From WYZ-LMO11 sp964617245 (GTDB lineage Archaea; Thermoproteota; Methanomethylicia; Methanomethylicales; Methanomethylicaceae): a stretch of 5,567 nucleotides of DNA. Shown here one piece after another: positions 4,869 through 5,567 of this stretch. Each line of letters starts with the position of its first letter. Position 1 is the stretch's first letter. The DNA lies in NCBI GenBank assembly GCA_964617245.1, contig CAZTWF010000035.1, forward strand, positions 1-5,567, written 5' to 3'. Both the position numbers and the translations under genes were made by a program. The notes beneath the pieces were generated by a model that was not told where the DNA came from, made no database searches, and was given only the letters and a program-made list of their open reading frames with translations.

Positions 4869-4876
4869 TTAATAAA
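4869..4876. promoter_or_regulatory. Putative shared TATA element for the THUMP gene (-) and aldolase (+)
   Basis: TTAATAAA on the plus strand, TTTATTAA on the minus, the same octamer as at 1548-1555. On the minus strand its centre is about 29 bases from the ATG at 4843, so the THUMP-protein mRNA would be nearly leaderless. On the plus strand it is about 36 bases from the aldolase ATG, giving a leader of about 10 bases that just includes GGTGAT. Flanking AT-rich boxes (TATTTTTATAAA, 4879-4890) are alternatives. Confidence 0.4.
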
Positions 4877-4899
4877 TATATTTTTATAAAATAATTAAA

Positions 4900-4905
4900 G
4901 GTGAT
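4900..4905 (+). promoter_or_regulatory. Shine-Dalgarno of the aldolase gene
   Basis: GGTGAT lies 3 bases before the ATG at 4909, a tight spacing, preceded by AAA. It is the same core sequence as for leuD, cdvB and serS, which supports the assigned start. Confidence 0.7.
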
Positions 4906-4908
4906 TTC

Positions 4909-5508
4909 ATGGAAAATTATCTAAGAAATGAACTTATTAAATGTATGAAAATACTTCATGATAGAGGATTAGTATCTGGTATTGGAGGAAATGCAAGTGT
5001 AAAAATAAATAAAAATGAAATTTTAATTACTCCAACTGGAGTATTTAAAGCAGATTTAAGAATTGAAGATATTGTAAAAATTGATATTAATGGTAATATA
5101 ATAGATGGCTGTTTAAGACCTTCTATAGAATTACCTCTTCATTTATCAATATATAAATCAAGACCTGATATAAATGCAATTATTCATTCTCATAATCCAT
5201 ATACTATTGGTATAATAGCTGCAGGTAAAAAAATAGAACCAATAAATTATGAAGCATGGAAAATATTCAAAGATATACCTATTATAGAATTTAAACCTCC
5301 AGGATCAAAAGAATTAGCTGATTTAGTTGCTAAAAATATAAAATCAAAATCTGCAGTAATTTTAAAAAATCATGGAGTTATAGCAGTAGGATCAAATTTA
5401 AAAGAAGCTTTATATATTATAGAAGCATTAGAAGAAATTTCAATAATGATATTTGTAGCTTCATGTTTAGGAAAAATAACTACTATACCAGAAGAATATT
5501 TAAGGTGA
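4909..5508 (+). CDS. Class II aldolase, L-fuculose-phosphate aldolase type
   Basis: This is a zinc-dependent class II aldolase/adducin-family enzyme of 199 residues, near the 180-215 usual for FucA-type proteins; cytoplasmic, normally a tetramer. Phosphate-binding elements are GIGGNAS (24-30) and ITPTGV (40-45). Catalytic Glu74 is in RPSIELPLH. The zinc ligands are His93 and His95 in IIHSHNPYT and His155 in LKNHGVIAVG, closely matching E. coli FucA Glu73, His92, His94 and His155. Family members cleave fuculose-1-phosphate or related ketose-1-phosphates to dihydroxyacetone phosphate plus an aldehyde. In methanogens a homologue is thought to provide lactaldehyde for coenzyme F420; other relatives are ribulose-5-phosphate epimerases or MtnB dehydratases. 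The motifs favour an aldolase, but the substrate cannot be settled here. The stop lies 4 bp before serS and within its ribosome binding site, so the two are probably cotranscribed. Confidence 0.88.
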   Translation: MENYLRNELIKCMKILHDRGLVSGIGGNASVKINKNEILITPTGVFKADLRIEDIVKIDINGNIIDGCLRPSIELPLHLSIYKSRPDINAIIHSHNPYTIGIIAAGKKIEPINYEAWKIFKDIPIIEFKPPGSKELADLVAKNIKSKSAVILKNHGVIAVGSNLKEALYIIEALEEISIMIFVASCLGKITTIPEEYLR

Positions 5509-5512
5509 TAAA

Positions 5513-5567
5513 ATGCTTGATATAAGATTAATAAGAAAAAATCCTGAATATGTAAGAAATAATCTTT
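5513..5567 (+). CDS. serS: Seryl-tRNA synthetase, N-terminal fragment (runs off window)
   Basis: Only 18 codons and one base are inside the window, but the peptide MLDIRLIRKNPEYVRNNL is the typical start of common (bacterial-type) seryl-tRNA synthetases, which charge tRNA-Ser. This segment is the beginning of the N-terminal coiled-coil arm that contacts the tRNA. It follows the aldolase by 4 bp, and AAGGTGAT overlapping the aldolase TGA serves as its Shine-Dalgarno, 3 to 4 bases before the ATG. The rare methanogen-type SerRS begins differently, so it is unlikely. Confidence 0.85.
   Translation, partial: MLDIRLIRKNPEYVRNNL

Noticed and set aside
5469..5512. Similarity between the 3' ends of leuC (GKITIPEVIL) and the aldolase (GKITTIPEEYLR), both running into GGTGAT
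   Set aside because: The match is short, in unrelated proteins with AT-rich codons and a shared Shine-Dalgarno; coincidence is the simplest reading.

Overview
The window is AT-rich, compact archaeal DNA, with G+C near a quarter to 30% by eye. The archaeal assignment rests on three things: a CdvB/ESCRT-III-like protein, ThiI-type proteins with the archaeal Cys-x-x-Cys insertion, and start regions with TATA-like boxes and short or absent leaders. CdvB points to the TACK side (Thermoproteota or relatives), but I cannot name a genus. Nearly every base is coding. Convergent genes are 3 and 8 bp apart, and the three divergent intergenic regions are only 78, 45 and 65 bp. There are no RNA genes, CRISPR arrays or insertion sequences that I can see.

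Layout. On the left, the minus strand carries leuC followed by leuD (cut by the window edge), overlapping as ATGA. These are the two subunits of an isopropylmalate dehydratase-type hydro-lyase. Divergent from leuC is a nickel-responsive repressor of the NikR family with all four nickel ligands. It ends 3 bp from a convergent cdvB-type gene for a division or membrane-remodelling filament protein. Upstream of that on the same strand is a UspA-family protein with a damaged ATP loop. Divergent from uspA is a stand-alone PP-loop ATPase of ThiI type. It meets, tail to tail, a 338-residue protein that has the N-terminal and THUMP tRNA-binding domains of ThiI followed by a PP-loop domain that has lost its catalytic motifs. 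On the right are a class II aldolase of the fuculose-phosphate aldolase type and, 4 bp later, the first 18 codons of serS (seryl-tRNA synthetase).

Main point. The two ThiI-type genes look like a divided tRNA 4-thiouridine synthase. One subunit keeps tRNA binding but carries a dead catalytic domain. The other keeps the ATP site, the presumed iron-sulfur cysteines and the catalytic cysteine but has no tRNA-binding domain. Known ThiI dimers act across subunits (THUMP of one, PP-loop of the other), so an obligate heteromer of an active subunit and a pseudoenzyme is a natural reading. The sequence shows the division of motifs; the complex itself is inference.

Expression signals. Genes with a leader or an upstream partner (leuD, cdvB, the aldolase, serS) use the same Shine-Dalgarno core GGTGAT. 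uspA and the active PP-loop gene appear leaderless, with overlapping TATA-like elements in a 45-bp gap.
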